Assembly (NCBI GenBank): GCA_029098225.1
Contig: JAQXNX010000003.1
Coordinates: 119,203 to 183,202, forward strand
Length of the DNA stretch: 64,000 nt
Reading direction: 5' to 3'
Origin: Spirochaetales bacterium
Lineage (GTDB): Bacteria > Spirochaetota > Spirochaetia > Treponematales > Treponemataceae
Made by a program: the position numbers and the translations under genes. The notes under the pieces were generated by a model that did no database searches, had not been told where the DNA came from, and saw nothing but the letters and a program-made list of their open reading frames with translations. This document shows, in pieces, positions 27,805 to 37,779 of the stretch (position 1 is the stretch's first letter; every line of letters starts with the position of its first letter).

Positions 27805-27841
27805 CAGGGCTGCTTGCAATTGGAACCTGGAAGCAGCTCTG
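27805..27841 (+). repeat. Hairpin in front of the capsid gene
   Basis: CAGGGCTGCTT (27805-27815) pairs with AAGCAGCTCTG (27831-27841), 11 bp with one G-U. No T run follows, so it is not a normal terminator. It ends about 15 bases before the capsid ribosome-binding site and could stabilise the capsid mRNA or mark a processing site. Confidence 0.5.
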
Positions 27842-27868
27842 TATTCAAGACCAACTTGGAGGTTTATC

Positions 27869-29176
27869 TTGAACGAAGTAATTGTATCTTTGCAGCAGAA
27901 ACTTAGCAATATGAAAAGCTTGGTACCAACAGAAGCTGCAACACCGGAACAGATTTCAAAATACTTTAATGAGACAGAAGAACTCATTGACGGAATTTTG
28001 AAAATGGCAGACAGTCAGCAGACTGCCTCAACAACAGAGCTTGAAGGAATCAGAGAATCAGTTAAGGAGCTTCGTAACCTTCTTAAAAAGACTGATTCAG
28101 AAATGAAGCCTTTGACTTACCGCGACGTTTGCTACAACGTTGGTAAAGGTCTTGTTGCCGCCTGGAACAAGGATGCCGAAACTCTTGGAGCCTTGAAGTT
28201 CTGCCCTAACATCAGGGCTGAAAAATGGAACAATCCGAAGGACTTTAAGTGGGAAGCCGGAAAAGGCTTTGTTCCACAGAAGGCCGTACTCGGTGAGCCA
28301 ATCGGAAATCTGGCAAACAATGACCAGTATCTTATCAATCCGATTTACGAAGAGACCATCATGCAGGAAGCTGCAAAGCAGTCTGTAATGATGAATCTTG
28401 TAACACATCGCCCGATGAATGGACCTTCAATCTTTATCCCGGAGCGTGACCGCGGCGGAATCGAATTGAAGTGGCTGACTTCTTACGGACAGAAAATCGA
28501 TGCTACAAAATCAAACATGCCTACACGTACAGAGCTCAAGGCTTACACCCTTGCAGGCTATGTTCCATTCTTTGACGAGTTCGGCGAAGATGTTTTTGTA
28601 GACCTTGGAAAGATGTTCCTGGAAGACTTTACCGAAGCTTACGGCCAGGAGTTTGACCGTCAGTGTCTTATCGCTGATGATGACCCTTTCACAGGGGCAA
28701 TCAATATGGAACAGGCAGAAGTTTGCAGAATCGAAAGCACTGACGAAAGTAAGCTTACTTACCTTGACTTTAGAGCTGCAGAACTCAAGGTTGAACCGGA
28801 AGAAAGAAAGTATTGCAAGTGGTTCTTAAACGAAACCGTTTTGAATCATATCGCAAACATTCAGGACGACAACCATAACCCTATCTGGAGAAAGCCAGGT
28901 GACGGAATGCCAGGAAGAATAGACGGCTACGACGTAGTTGAAAGCCGCCTGATGCCGCAGCTTGCCGACCTCGAAGCTGACAAGGTAATTGCCATCTTTA
29001 TGAACCCAAAGAGAATCATACACGGCAACCGCAAGGGAATCGAAATCAAACGTTTCGATGAAACAACAGAGGGCTTGGAATACGGAGAGCTCTTTATGCG
29101 CTTCCGAAAGCGTGACGGCTTCCTCGTGACAAGACCAAAGAAAAATATGGTCCTTCTTAAAACTGCAGAAGAATAA
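27869..29176 (+). CDS. HK97-fold major capsid protein
   Basis: A 435-residue capsid protein. Residues 1-85 form an acidic coiled coil acting as the scaffold (delta) domain; HK97-fold blocks follow (MQEAAKQSVMMNLVTHRPM, TLAGYVPFFDEFGED, EFDRQCLIADDDPFTG, and a final EYGELFMRFRKRDGF). The start is TTG at 27869, placed seven bases after TTGGAGG; no better ATG is in frame. Codon use is the most biased of the element, as expected for the most abundant virion protein. Confidence 0.92.
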   Translation: MNEVIVSLQQKLSNMKSLVPTEAATPEQISKYFNETEELIDGILKMADSQQTASTTELEGIRESVKELRNLLKKTDSEMKPLTYRDVCYNVGKGLVAAWNKDAETLGALKFCPNIRAEKWNNPKDFKWEAGKGFVPQKAVLGEPIGNLANNDQYLINPIYEETIMQEAAKQSVMMNLVTHRPMNGPSIFIPERDRGGIELKWLTSYGQKIDATKSNMPTRTELKAYTLAGYVPFFDEFGEDVFVDLGKMFLEDFTEAYGQEFDRQCLIADDDPFTGAINMEQAEVCRIESTDESKLTYLDFRAAELKVEPEERKYCKWFLNETVLNHIANIQDDNHNPIWRKPGDGMPGRIDGYDVVESRLMPQLADLEADKVIAIFMNPKRIIHGNRKGIEIKRFDETTEGLEYGELFMRFRKRDGFLVTRPKKNMVLLKTAEE

Positions 29177-29209
29177 GTTAGCGCAGACAGCGTGACTTAT
29201 ACCTAACAA

Positions 29210-29243
29210 TTCCAAAAGCCAATTGTAATATTGGCCTTTGGAA
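29210..29243. repeat. Hairpin after the capsid gene
   Basis: TTCCAAAAGCCAAT (29210-29223) and ATTGGCCTTTGGAA (29230-29243) pair with one mismatch. No T run follows on the plus strand. The rest of the 200-bp gap carries GAAGTGAAGG-type words like those of the repeat-rich region near 58270. Confidence 0.45.
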
Positions 29244-29376
29244 AGCGGGGGCGAAAAAACTAAAAACCGAAGTGAAGGCAAATGCAAGGCTTGCGTAGCA
29301 ACCCGACAGGGCTTGGCCTTGTATTTGACTGAACGAAGGTTATACTTTCGTGAGCCTCGCTTTTCCAGGAGCTACT

Positions 29377-29871
29377 ATGTCCCCATTCCCATTTGAAGAA
29401 CTCCAGAAAATCCTTGAATTAAAAGATACAGAGCTTGAAATAGACGAGCTTTTGTTTACGTCTACTATTTTCTACATAGAAAAAATACTTGGCTATCCGC
29501 TAGAAGATCATAATTATAATGAGCTTCAGACAGTGAGAGACTGCAAGGTGTATACAAATCAAGACAACATAACAGAAATGGTGAACATCATTGATATGAA
29601 CACTAAGCTTAGAGTGCCACATTGTGTAATAGACGGACGGACAATCTTTTTATTAGATACAAAGCTTGAAGGCCACGTCTTATTCTTAAATTACAATGCA
29701 GGCTTTTTACAGGCTACAATGCCAGCAGATTTGAAAGAAGCAATAATCAAGCTCTTTTTACTTAAGAAGAAAGAGTTTATTAAGCAGCAGAACCATGAAG
29801 AAGACTGTTCTTTTGAAATCCCAAAAGACATACAAAATACCCTTGATATTTACAGAAGGAAGACCTTGTAA
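29377..29871 (+). CDS. Head-tail connector-like protein
   Basis: A 164-residue helical protein directly after the capsid gene, where HK97-type phages place the gp6-like adaptor. The pattern MSPFPFEELQKILELKDTELEIDELLFTSTIFYIEKILG is the four-helix gp6-like start (an initial helix, then I-x-x-A-x-x-x-I-E-x-x-x-G-type packing). The ATG at 29377 has CCAGGAG upstream; a GTG at 29350 is less likely. The identification rests on position and helix pattern. Confidence 0.6.
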   Translation: MSPFPFEELQKILELKDTELEIDELLFTSTIFYIEKILGYPLEDHNYNELQTVRDCKVYTNQDNITEMVNIIDMNTKLRVPHCVIDGRTIFLLDTKLEGHVLFLNYNAGFLQATMPADLKEAIIKLFLLKKKEFIKQQNHEEDCSFEIPKDIQNTLDIYRRKTL

Positions 29872-30281
29872 TGAGAGACTTTTTGACAATGTACGAAAGA
29901 CTTGAAGAGCTGCTACTTAATAAGCTTTCGGAATATATTACTCAGTGGAATAAGGAAAACTCAGACTTATTTAAGTTTGAGTTAAAGCCCTTTACTAATC
30001 AATGTATGAATCCTGGAATTGAAAAGTTTCCTTATTTTGCCTTAACCTTCATTGAAAAGGAACAAGGCAAAAAAGACAGAATTATAGATACCATAAACTA
30101 TAAGTTCAACTTTGAGTTTTTCTATGAAAAGGATGATATTCCAGCCTATGAAAAGACTCTGTGTTACCAGCAGATAATCTGCCAGATGCTGCATGAAGAT
30201 GACTTTGAATACTGGCTGAACTTTGAAGTACCAAAGCTGACACAGAAAAAGTTTGAACTGCTGGTGCATGTGGAATGGTAG
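29871..30281 (+). CDS. Putative head completion or neck protein
   Basis: A 136-residue protein whose ATG overlaps the preceding stop. It contains a helical N-terminus and beta segments (NYKFNFEFFYEK, YWLNFEVPKLTQKKFELLVHVEW). It is the last gene before the defence cargo. In comparable phages this slot holds a neck or tail-completion protein, but I see no diagnostic motif. After it the virion gene order is interrupted for about 11 kb. Confidence 0.5.
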   Translation: MRDFLTMYERLEELLLNKLSEYITQWNKENSDLFKFELKPFTNQCMNPGIEKFPYFALTFIEKEQGKKDRIIDTINYKFNFEFFYEKDDIPAYEKTLCYQQIICQMLHEDDFEYWLNFEVPKLTQKKFELLVHVEW

Positions 30282-30317
30282 AATTATCAAGAAAACCTTG
30301 TAAAAGAAATTGCTCAA

Positions 30318-30351
30318 AAAGCGTGATTTTTTATGAATTTAGGTGTATAAT
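30318..30351 (+). promoter_or_regulatory. Promoter region of the restriction cassette, with a motif shared with the SIR2-STAND locus
   Basis: AAAGCGTGATTTTTTAT (30318-30334) is identical over 17 bp to 59707-59723 in front of the other defence locus. TATAAT follows at 30346-30351. The shared block could be an operator for a related small regulator or a recombination scar that brought the cargo in. Confidence 0.5.
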
Positions 30352-30392
30352 GATTTGATTATACTTTTTAAAAAATCTGACGTGGAAAAAAA

Positions 30393-31598
30393 ATGAGTGA
30401 AGAAAATAAATATAAATATAAAGTTCTAAGCCTTTTTACCGGATGTGGAGGCTTAGATATTGGTACACTAGGAGGTTTTGAATTCTTAGGGAAAAAATAT
30501 AAGAGATTACCAACAGAAATAGTTTTTGCAAATGACATAGATATTGATGCTGTAAATTCATACAACGCAAATTCAAAAATATTTAAAAATGGTGCGAAAT
30601 CAATACTTGGTGATATTCGAGATATACCTACAAATAATATGCCAGATTTTGACATAATGACTGCAGGTTTCCCTTGTCAACCTTTTTCAAATGCAGGAAA
30701 TAGAAAAGGTGTACATGATGATAATGGACGAGGAACTTTATTTGAAGTCTGCGAAAGAGTTCTTAAAGAAAAAATCGAAAATGGACATAAACCTAAAGCA
30801 TTTATATTTGAAAATGTTAGAGGAATACTATCTTCAAAAATGCCTGATGGAACAACTGTTCCTGAAGAAATTGAAAATAGAATGGAAAAATTAGGATATA
30901 CTGTTTCACAACAATTAATTTGCGCTAGTGATTATGGTGTACCTCAAAAAAGATACCGTGTTTTAATTATTGGAATAGACAATAACATAAAAGATACTCC
31001 TTTTGATTTCAACTTAGCAGATGAAGTAATAAAAGAACAGAAAATTAATTCTGTCAAAAACGGGACAGGAGACAAATTAGTTTTAGGAGAAATACTAAAA
31101 GATATTGATGAACCTGGAGAATACTGGGAATATTCTAAAACTACTCAAGATATGGTTGAAAAAATTGGCATTTGCGAGCATGGCAGAGAGGCAATTAATT
31201 ATTTTAAAGAAAATATACCATTAGCAGAAATGCCAAAAATTGTATTTGAAGGACGATCTTGGAAAAATGTACCACCAGAAAAATTAACTCCACGTTTTCT
31301 AAAAATCTATAATGAACCAAAAAAATATCATGCTCCGAAATTTTTTAGAAGATTCGCATATGGAGAAATTAACGGGACAATTACAGCTTCAGCTCAACCA
31401 GAAAACTGCGGAATAACACATCCTGTTGAAAATAGAAGATTTTCCGTAAGAGAAATAAAAAGAATACAATCATTTCCAGATAATTTTAATTTAGATAGTA
31501 TACCTTTACAATCAAGATATAAAGTTATTGGTAACGCGGTGCCACCTATTATGGCCTGGGTTTTCATGAATTCTTTAATAAAAACATTGGAGGAATAA
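30393..31598 (+). CDS. DNA (cytosine-5) methyltransferase
   Basis: A 401-residue m5C methyltransferase with motifs in the normal order: I FTGCGGLDIG (15-24), IV GFPCQPFSNAG with catalytic C95, VI FENVRGI, VIII QKRYRVLIIG, X VIGNAVPP. The target-recognition region lies between VIII and X. It should protect host DNA from the nuclease encoded next. It is A+T-rich compared with the flanking virion genes, a sign of separate origin. It is the first gene of a seven-gene run on the same strand; McrB starts 3 bp after it. Confidence 0.93.
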   Translation: MSEENKYKYKVLSLFTGCGGLDIGTLGGFEFLGKKYKRLPTEIVFANDIDIDAVNSYNANSKIFKNGAKSILGDIRDIPTNNMPDFDIMTAGFPCQPFSNAGNRKGVHDDNGRGTLFEVCERVLKEKIENGHKPKAFIFENVRGILSSKMPDGTTVPEEIENRMEKLGYTVSQQLICASDYGVPQKRYRVLIIGIDNNIKDTPFDFNLADEVIKEQKINSVKNGTGDKLVLGEILKDIDEPGEYWEYSKTTQDMVEKIGICEHGREAINYFKENIPLAEMPKIVFEGRSWKNVPPEKLTPRFLKIYNEPKKYHAPKFFRRFAYGEINGTITASAQPENCGITHPVENRRFSVREIKRIQSFPDNFNLDSIPLQSRYKVIGNAVPPIMAWVFMNSLIKTLEE

Positions 31599-31601
31599 AA
31601 T

Positions 31602-33797
31602 ATGTATTTTAGTAAGGATGATTTAATTTCTTTATATAAAAAATTATCATCTCTTTATCCAGGAAATGATATAGAAGCTCAAGGTGGAACACAATTTGTT
31701 AGTGAACTAAGATATTTTTTTGCTACAGATGAATTCAAAAAAAATAAATCACGTGCTTGTGATACAAAAATAAAAGAAGATAAAGAATTATTTATAAAAT
31801 ATGTTGGAAGTTTAGTCTATCTTTCTAATATAGATTCAAATACGTTATTAAGTACAAAAAATTTTTATAAATCACTTGGTGAATCTAAAGATTTTAATGT
31901 AGGTAGTAATTTCTTTAGTGTAAATGTTGTAAAATCTTCAATGTTATCTGATTCTTCTTTACGATTTCCAGAAAGACATGCTCAATTACTTACTGTAACT
32001 AAAGGTGTATTAGATATTTCTGAAAATGGTTATTCGAATATTTCAAGTTCGCAAGATTATTTAGGAAATTCTGTTAATAAGTTTGCAATTCTTTTTCTAT
32101 GGCTTAATCGATATGTAAAATTTGATTCAGTAGGTACTTTATATTCAAATTTCTTGAATTATCTTAAAACAAAATATACTGCTAATCTGATTACATCTTT
32201 AAAATGGAACACCGAAATTGTAAAAACAGAGATTAATAATATTATTCAAGAATTCTCTTTTACAGATGAACCTTACTATTTAAGCAAAGACGATTTTATA
32301 TTTGAAACTGTTACAGGATCTAATGATAAAGAAATCACTAAACCTCATAATAGAATTATCTTTGGAGCTCCAGGTACAGGAAAAAGTTTTATTTTATCAA
32401 AAGAAACAGAAGCATTTATAGATGATAATTCAAAAGATAAAGAGCAAGCTTTTAAGAATGAAATAAAATCTGCTGGAAGTGAATATTCAAAGAATTTTGC
32501 ACTAGGTATTAAATACTATAATGAATTAAAAGGTGAAAAACCTAAATCACTTGCACCTAAATTTAATATTTCTAGAAATGCTGCTTATACAATTTATCAA
32601 GGAATGCGTATAGCTGAAAAAATAAAAGAATTACCTGACTTTTCAGAAGAAGAAATTTCTGATGAAAAAATTACTGAACAATTAAACAAAATCCTTGCTA
32701 TAAAATATATGAATCAAGCTGGTGCTGGACTTATCGGTTTTAAATACGCTGATTACCTTACAGGAAGAAATGCAGCTCAAATTGCAAAAGACTTTAATTT
32801 AAATGAAAAAGGCTCTATACCTTCATGGGTAACTATTGGTGTTGATGCTTCAGATTATACATACAATGAAGATGAAAATATACAATATAAACGATTTGAA
32901 AGAGTTACATTTCATCCAAACTATTCTTATGCACAATTTGTGGGAACATACAAACCTGTACAAGATGAACAAGACGAACAAAATATTAAATATGAATATG
33001 TTCCAGGCCCATTTATGAGAATATATGTGGATGCTATTAATGAATTTAAAAGGGCTAAAAGTCTCAAAATAAAACCAAAAAATTATCTTCTACTTATTGA
33101 AGAAATTAACAGAGCAAATGTTGCAGCTGTTTTTGGAGATGTTTTCCAATTATTAGACAGAGATAAAGATGGCAATAGTGAATATCCAATTGCAGCAAGT
33201 GAAGATATCAAGAAATATCTTAAAAGAAATGGAATTGACGATTTAGAACTTAAAATTCCTTCGAATATGTATATTTGGGCAACAATGAATAGTGCTGACC
33301 AAGGAGTTCTCCCAATGGATGCTGCATTTAAGCGTCGCTGGAATTTTGAATATTTAGGTATTGATGATAATGAAAATTGGAATTATATAATACCGCTTCC
33401 AAACAATGAATCAATTAACTGGAACGTATTGAGAAAAGCTATTAATAATAAACTTAAAAAGATTGATGGAGTTAATGAAGATAAGTTACTTGGTCCATAT
33501 TTTATAAGTAAGTCTAATCTGGATAATATTCAGGGTAAAATAAGTAATGAACAAAAGGAAGATTTTATAAAAACCTTCAAAAGTAAAGTTCTTATGTATC
33601 TTTATGAAGATGTTTGTAAAATGAGACCTACAGCTTTATTTGAAGTACAACTAGATGATGGGCAGACAAAACCTCAATATTCAGATATTTGCAAAGCATT
33701 TGATGAAAATGGAATTGCAATTTTTGGTTTTAAGAAAGATGAAATTGAGTCTAAATACAATAGCTCTTCCTCTGGAGTTGTAGGTGATAAAGCATAA
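31602..33797 (+). CDS. McrB-like AAA+ GTPase of a restriction system
   Basis: A 731-residue motor subunit. The first 240 residues are an unrecognised, probably DNA-reading domain. The AAA+ domain has Walker A FGAPGTGKS (about 254-262), an inserted helical segment, LLLIEEINRANVAAVFGDVF as Walker B/signature, and ATMNSADQGVLPMDAAFKRRW as sensor and arginine finger. This set is typical of McrB and LlaJI.R1. It drives a partner nuclease by GTP-dependent translocation. It overlaps the next gene by 14 bp. Confidence 0.9.
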   Translation: MYFSKDDLISLYKKLSSLYPGNDIEAQGGTQFVSELRYFFATDEFKKNKSRACDTKIKEDKELFIKYVGSLVYLSNIDSNTLLSTKNFYKSLGESKDFNVGSNFFSVNVVKSSMLSDSSLRFPERHAQLLTVTKGVLDISENGYSNISSSQDYLGNSVNKFAILFLWLNRYVKFDSVGTLYSNFLNYLKTKYTANLITSLKWNTEIVKTEINNIIQEFSFTDEPYYLSKDDFIFETVTGSNDKEITKPHNRIIFGAPGTGKSFILSKETEAFIDDNSKDKEQAFKNEIKSAGSEYSKNFALGIKYYNELKGEKPKSLAPKFNISRNAAYTIYQGMRIAEKIKELPDFSEEEISDEKITEQLNKILAIKYMNQAGAGLIGFKYADYLTGRNAAQIAKDFNLNEKGSIPSWVTIGVDASDYTYNEDENIQYKRFERVTFHPNYSYAQFVGTYKPVQDEQDEQNIKYEYVPGPFMRIYVDAINEFKRAKSLKIKPKNYLLLIEEINRANVAAVFGDVFQLLDRDKDGNSEYPIAASEDIKKYLKRNGIDDLELKIPSNMYIWATMNSADQGVLPMDAAFKRRWNFEYLGIDDNENWNYIIPLPNNESINWNVLRKAINNKLKKIDGVNEDKLLGPYFISKSNLDNIQGKISNEQKEDFIKTFKSKVLMYLYEDVCKMRPTALFEVQLDDGQTKPQYSDICKAFDENGIAIFGFKKDEIESKYNSSSSGVVGDKA

Positions 33798-35811
33798 ATT
33801 TGACCTTAATTCAGCATATTTCAGGGAAGCTAGAACTTGTTATATGCTGGAAGATTTCAATAAAAAACTCAGACTCAATGATATAGATAAAGCAAAAAAA
33901 GTTGTTGCTGCTTTAAAGCGTACTGGTATTGCAAAAGCTATAAATAAAAAAGAATTTGATCTTAATAATCTAAATGAAGAAGAGTCAAACTATATAATAA
34001 CTGATGATATTTCTACCAATTCAGATATTGGTTATGTTTTAAATTATGTGGGTTTTGCATATACGGAGAACTGTTTGATTAAGTGTTATCCAAAATATGC
34101 AAACTTTGATAAATCTGATGATGAGAGTAAAATTGAATCACACTTTAAAAAAGTTTTAAAAGTTATAAGAAAACTTAATACAAAAGAACAGCAAATATTT
34201 CTTTATAATGGACATGAAGATTCTAAAAGTTTTAACAGACTTGCTGTTGCACTTTATTTAATTGATGATTATTACCAGAATGGTATTTATTCAAATATTC
34301 AAACAATTATAGAAACAAATGGTGCTGGTGAAATTGATTGGGATAAAACAATTAATGAAACTTTTGCAATAATAAAAAGAAATACACCTTATTATGTTAA
34401 GCTACAAACTATTAATACACAAAGTAATGAACTAGATTATTTTAAGATGCTACACGAATGTGTTTTGACTATTTGTTCAAAAGAATTAGAAAAAGCTGGT
34501 ATTCTTGATTTATTTGATATAAATCCAATTGAACTTACCGGAATGAAACTTGATGAGTTTGGTGATACAGAATATATAAAATATCGTCTGAAAAAAGAAA
34601 TACAATCACAATTTGTAACAAAAAAACAGACTCTCTTGAAAACTTTATACACTTTTATTTCTGAAAGTAAATCTAATGAGAATAATAATAGCGTAAGTCT
34701 TTTTGGAACAAACGCATTTAATAATATTTGGGAAAAAGTTTGTAGCAATGTATTTGAAAATCAATTAAATATAAAATTCAAGGATTTTAAAAAAGATGGT
34801 TTGATTTCTGAATATCCTCACAACCCAAATTATAACCCAGAAGAACCAGAAGCTGATGACCTATTAATGAAACCTAATGACAAATTGATTGATCTTATTG
34901 AAAAATCAAAATGGAAAATTAATGGTGATATATTAAAAACTCAAGATACATTAATTCCCGATATTATTTCAATTGAAAAAGCAAACAATGCATTTATTAT
35001 ACTTGATGCAAAATATTACTATATTGAAACCGATAACACTAAGAAGTTTATTTATCATCAACCTGGAATTCAAGATGTTGTAAAACAATATGCTTATAAT
35101 AATGCTTATCATGATTTTATATTTGATTGTAATTTTGAAAAAGTAGGAAATGCATTTTTAATTCCAGAAAAAACATATTTAAGAAATGAAGACTCTATAA
35201 AAGTGATTGGCGAAGTTACGTTGAATTTAATGCAAGGATATAGCTTTGAACCATTAGCCCCTATTCAGGTTATTGAATTGAATCCTGATTTTTTATTTGA
35301 ACATTATCTTAATAATAAAAAATTAGTAACTAATCTCATACAAGAAAAAACACAGTTTAATTATAAAATTGTAAAAAGAAAACTTTATTCTTTTGGTAAT
35401 TCAAAAAATACAGATTCTATTCTTACAGGTTATATAAGACCAGAATACTTTAATGCTCTTTATGAAAAACAGTCAAAAGATTTTATTTTTTATTTTTATG
35501 CAAGAAAGGATAATGTTGAATATGAATTGCATCCAGAAATATTGAATTGTAAAACTTTCATTGGATATACAGATAGAAAAGATAAGGTTATTGTTGGAGA
35601 ACCAACATTAACAATCCATAAAATCGGAGCTGCAGAACTTAAGAAAGCCCTTAATGAATTTAATTACAATCCAACGGCTGATAGTTATTACTGCATTTCC
35701 ATTTCTAACATACATTTCGAATCATATTTACATTACAAAGAAAAATTTGGAACTGTAGATAATTATGCATTTAATCAACATTTAAGAACACATGCACCGA
35801 AGGTTATTTAA
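33784..35811 (+). CDS. LlaJI/McrC-like restriction endonuclease
   Basis: A 675-residue nuclease partner of the McrB-like protein. It starts at GTG inside the McrB end. A PD-(D/E)XK core is visible around residues 385-415: LIPDIISIEKANNAFIILDAKYYY, with the acidic pair and DAK. The N-terminal half matches the helical McrC/LlaJI type. About 130 residues beyond the nuclease core (from roughly 540) form an extra C-terminal domain, making it long for the family. LlaJI itself uses two m5C methyltransferases; only one is present here. Confidence 0.75.
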   Translation: MIKHKFDLNSAYFREARTCYMLEDFNKKLRLNDIDKAKKVVAALKRTGIAKAINKKEFDLNNLNEEESNYIITDDISTNSDIGYVLNYVGFAYTENCLIKCYPKYANFDKSDDESKIESHFKKVLKVIRKLNTKEQQIFLYNGHEDSKSFNRLAVALYLIDDYYQNGIYSNIQTIIETNGAGEIDWDKTINETFAIIKRNTPYYVKLQTINTQSNELDYFKMLHECVLTICSKELEKAGILDLFDINPIELTGMKLDEFGDTEYIKYRLKKEIQSQFVTKKQTLLKTLYTFISESKSNENNNSVSLFGTNAFNNIWEKVCSNVFENQLNIKFKDFKKDGLISEYPHNPNYNPEEPEADDLLMKPNDKLIDLIEKSKWKINGDILKTQDTLIPDIISIEKANNAFIILDAKYYYIETDNTKKFIYHQPGIQDVVKQYAYNNAYHDFIFDCNFEKVGNAFLIPEKTYLRNEDSIKVIGEVTLNLMQGYSFEPLAPIQVIELNPDFLFEHYLNNKKLVTNLIQEKTQFNYKIVKRKLYSFGNSKNTDSILTGYIRPEYFNALYEKQSKDFIFYFYARKDNVEYELHPEILNCKTFIGYTDRKDKVIVGEPTLTIHKIGAAELKKALNEFNYNPTADSYYCISISNIHFESYLHYKEKFGTVDNYAFNQHLRTHAPKVI

Positions 35812-36638
35812 TGAGTAAACACATTCAGTATGGCAAAACATTTGGAAGATTCTACGAAGCATATAGAAACTTCTGCAGAGAAAACTCACCAACAGGAAAA
35901 CCAACTTCTGATACAGCTTCTATGTTTCAGGATTGGTTCTTGGCAAATGTAGCAATGTGTATGGATGATGCTACTGCAATGCAATTATTTTTAAGAGACT
36001 TAAAAGGTGAACTTACACATATTTATGTAAAAGAATCTTCTTTGTTTGACTTCTTAAAACAACCCGAAATACGCGATATTGAAGGAATAAAAACTTATAT
36101 AAAAGAAAATGGTTCTACAGTTACTCTTAATGAAGACAATAGTCTGGAAAAACTTACGACTGGGATAAACTTTGGAATATGTCTTCATCTTCCAAAAGTA
36201 AGCCAGGGGTATGTTTTTGCTTATTCTATTTTCGATGAAACAAATGAATTACGTATTTTTGTAAATCATGGAATGGATCAATATCATCTATCAAGTAATG
36301 AGATAGCAGATAAAAAATCCATTGTTTATAGTGACCCTGAAATCAATGAAATTACAAAACTCTCATTAAACCTTATTTCATATATTTATTGTTTTCCAGA
36401 ATGTCTTGTAGATGGCGCTCCACATGATATAAAAACTGAGAATAATCATTATTTAAATACTTCTGATAAAGTTGTTGAAGCTGGCGAACGAGCAGAAAGT
36501 GGTGTTGTTATTCCCCACTTCCGACGGGGGTACTTTAAGAGGTTAAGTAGTGATTTTTATAAGAATAAAAAAGGACAAATTGTTTTTGTACATGAAACTA
36601 TTGTAAATGGTGTTGCTAAAACATTGGAAGAAAAGTAA
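35811..36638 (+). CDS. Accessory protein of the restriction cassette (AcrVA2-like C-terminus?)
   Basis: A 275-residue cytoplasmic protein whose ATG overlaps the LlaJI-like stop. The C-terminal block VVIPHFRRGYFKRLSSDFY followed by QIVFVHETIVNG resembles the HxRRGH-type motif seen in AcrVA2-like and related mobile-element proteins. The central part is a mixed alpha/beta fold. I cannot assign a function: it may be an anti-defence or translation-related mobile gene, or a new subunit of this system. Tight coupling argues for a linked role. Confidence 0.5.
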   Translation: MSKHIQYGKTFGRFYEAYRNFCRENSPTGKPTSDTASMFQDWFLANVAMCMDDATAMQLFLRDLKGELTHIYVKESSLFDFLKQPEIRDIEGIKTYIKENGSTVTLNEDNSLEKLTTGINFGICLHLPKVSQGYVFAYSIFDETNELRIFVNHGMDQYHLSSNEIADKKSIVYSDPEINEITKLSLNLISYIYCFPECLVDGAPHDIKTENNHYLNTSDKVVEAGERAESGVVIPHFRRGYFKRLSSDFYKNKKGQIVFVHETIVNGVAKTLEEK

Positions 36639-36650
36639 AAGGATTTGTAA

Positions 36651-37523
36651 ATGGATATAGATTATAAGTTTTATGCAAAAGAAATAATAAGTATCTTAGT
36701 ATCACGTGTTTTTGATGATTCTCTTTCTGATAAAACAATTACTTATCTTGAACTAGCAAAACTTATTAAATTTCCTGAACCCTATACAGGTAATTATTTT
36801 CAAGGCAATATTGGAAGAACGTTAGGTGAAGTTTGTGATTTATTAATAAATGTAAATGTACCACAAGATTTAAAACCTGTTCCTATTATACAAACACTTG
36901 TTGTTAGTAAAACTTCATTATTACCTTCTTATGGATTAAAAGTAATTGTGCCTGGTTATGATAAACTTCCAGATAATGAGAAAAGAACTTTTGTAATAAC
37001 AGAACATGAAAAAATACAAAGGTATGGAGAAAATTGGCTACAAGTATTAAAGGCACTTCAAATTAAAATTCATGAAAAACACGGTGCGTCAACGAAAGGA
37101 AAATTATATAACCCTTTTGGAAGTGAAGGCTCTCCAGAACATAGAAATGTAAAACAATACATAATCAAATATCATCATTTGTTAGGATATAAAGGACATG
37201 AAGCTGCTTTTGAAGAATATCCTCTTCTTTCTGGTGATAAAATAGATGTAGTTTTTAGGGACAATGATACAATTTATGCTTATGAAGCAAAATCAATACG
37301 TTCAAACGATGAAGACTTATTAAGAGGAATTTTTCAGTGCGTAAAATATAAAAAGGTAATAGAAGCTGAAACTAAAGTTGGTGCACGAAATACGCAAAAG
37401 GTTATTTGTGCTCTTGTTACAGAAACAAATTTTGAAGATAAAAAATATAAGAAGTACAAAAAGTTTTGTGAAGAATTGGGAATAAAATATTATTGTGTTT
37501 CTGTAAATGAAAAAAATAATTGA
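36651..37523 (+). CDS. Putative PD-(D/E)XK nuclease
   Basis: A 290-residue protein. The last 110 residues look like a restriction-endonuclease fold: EEYPLLSGDKIDVVFRDNDTIYAYEAKSIRS has the D...E-x-K catalytic layout, followed by a helix (LLRGIFQCVKYKKVIEAE) and a closing strand. The N-terminal 170 residues are unassigned. It is the fifth gene of the A+T-rich restriction run, 12 bp after the previous gene, so it may be a second nuclease of the system or a separate modification-dependent enzyme. Confidence 0.6.
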   Translation: MDIDYKFYAKEIISILVSRVFDDSLSDKTITYLELAKLIKFPEPYTGNYFQGNIGRTLGEVCDLLINVNVPQDLKPVPIIQTLVVSKTSLLPSYGLKVIVPGYDKLPDNEKRTFVITEHEKIQRYGENWLQVLKALQIKIHEKHGASTKGKLYNPFGSEGSPEHRNVKQYIIKYHHLLGYKGHEAAFEEYPLLSGDKIDVVFRDNDTIYAYEAKSIRSNDEDLLRGIFQCVKYKKVIEAETKVGARNTQKVICALVTETNFEDKKYKKYKKFCEELGIKYYCVSVNEKNN

Positions 37524-37533
37524 GGAGAGATAA

Positions 37534-37779
37534 TTGCACGAACCAAGAATTCTTAATGAAGAAGAAAAACAACATGAACTTATCTACGATTTAGATTTTC
37601 TGCCTCCTGGTACAACTTTAGATTCTAAAGTCAGATGTAAGAAATGTGGAAAGGAATTTATCTATAAAGAATCTACAGTTTTAGAATTATTTGATGTCGT
37701 TGGTTATTATGAAATGGTAAAATGTAAACACTATCCTGAATGCGATGGACTTAGACAGGATTTTGAAGTAATAAAATGA
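37534..37779 (+). CDS. Small zinc-ribbon protein
   Basis: An 81-residue protein starting at TTG (GAGGAGA nine bases upstream). VRCKKCGKEFI supplies one CxxC pair; VKCKHYPECDG supplies two further cysteines and a histidine. It is probably a small metal-binding or nucleic-acid-binding accessory. It overlaps the next gene by 4 bp and belongs to the same operon as the nuclease-like gene. Confidence 0.55.
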   Translation: MHEPRILNEEEKQHELIYDLDFLPPGTTLDSKVRCKKCGKEFIYKESTVLELFDVVGYYEMVKCKHYPECDGLRQDFEVIK

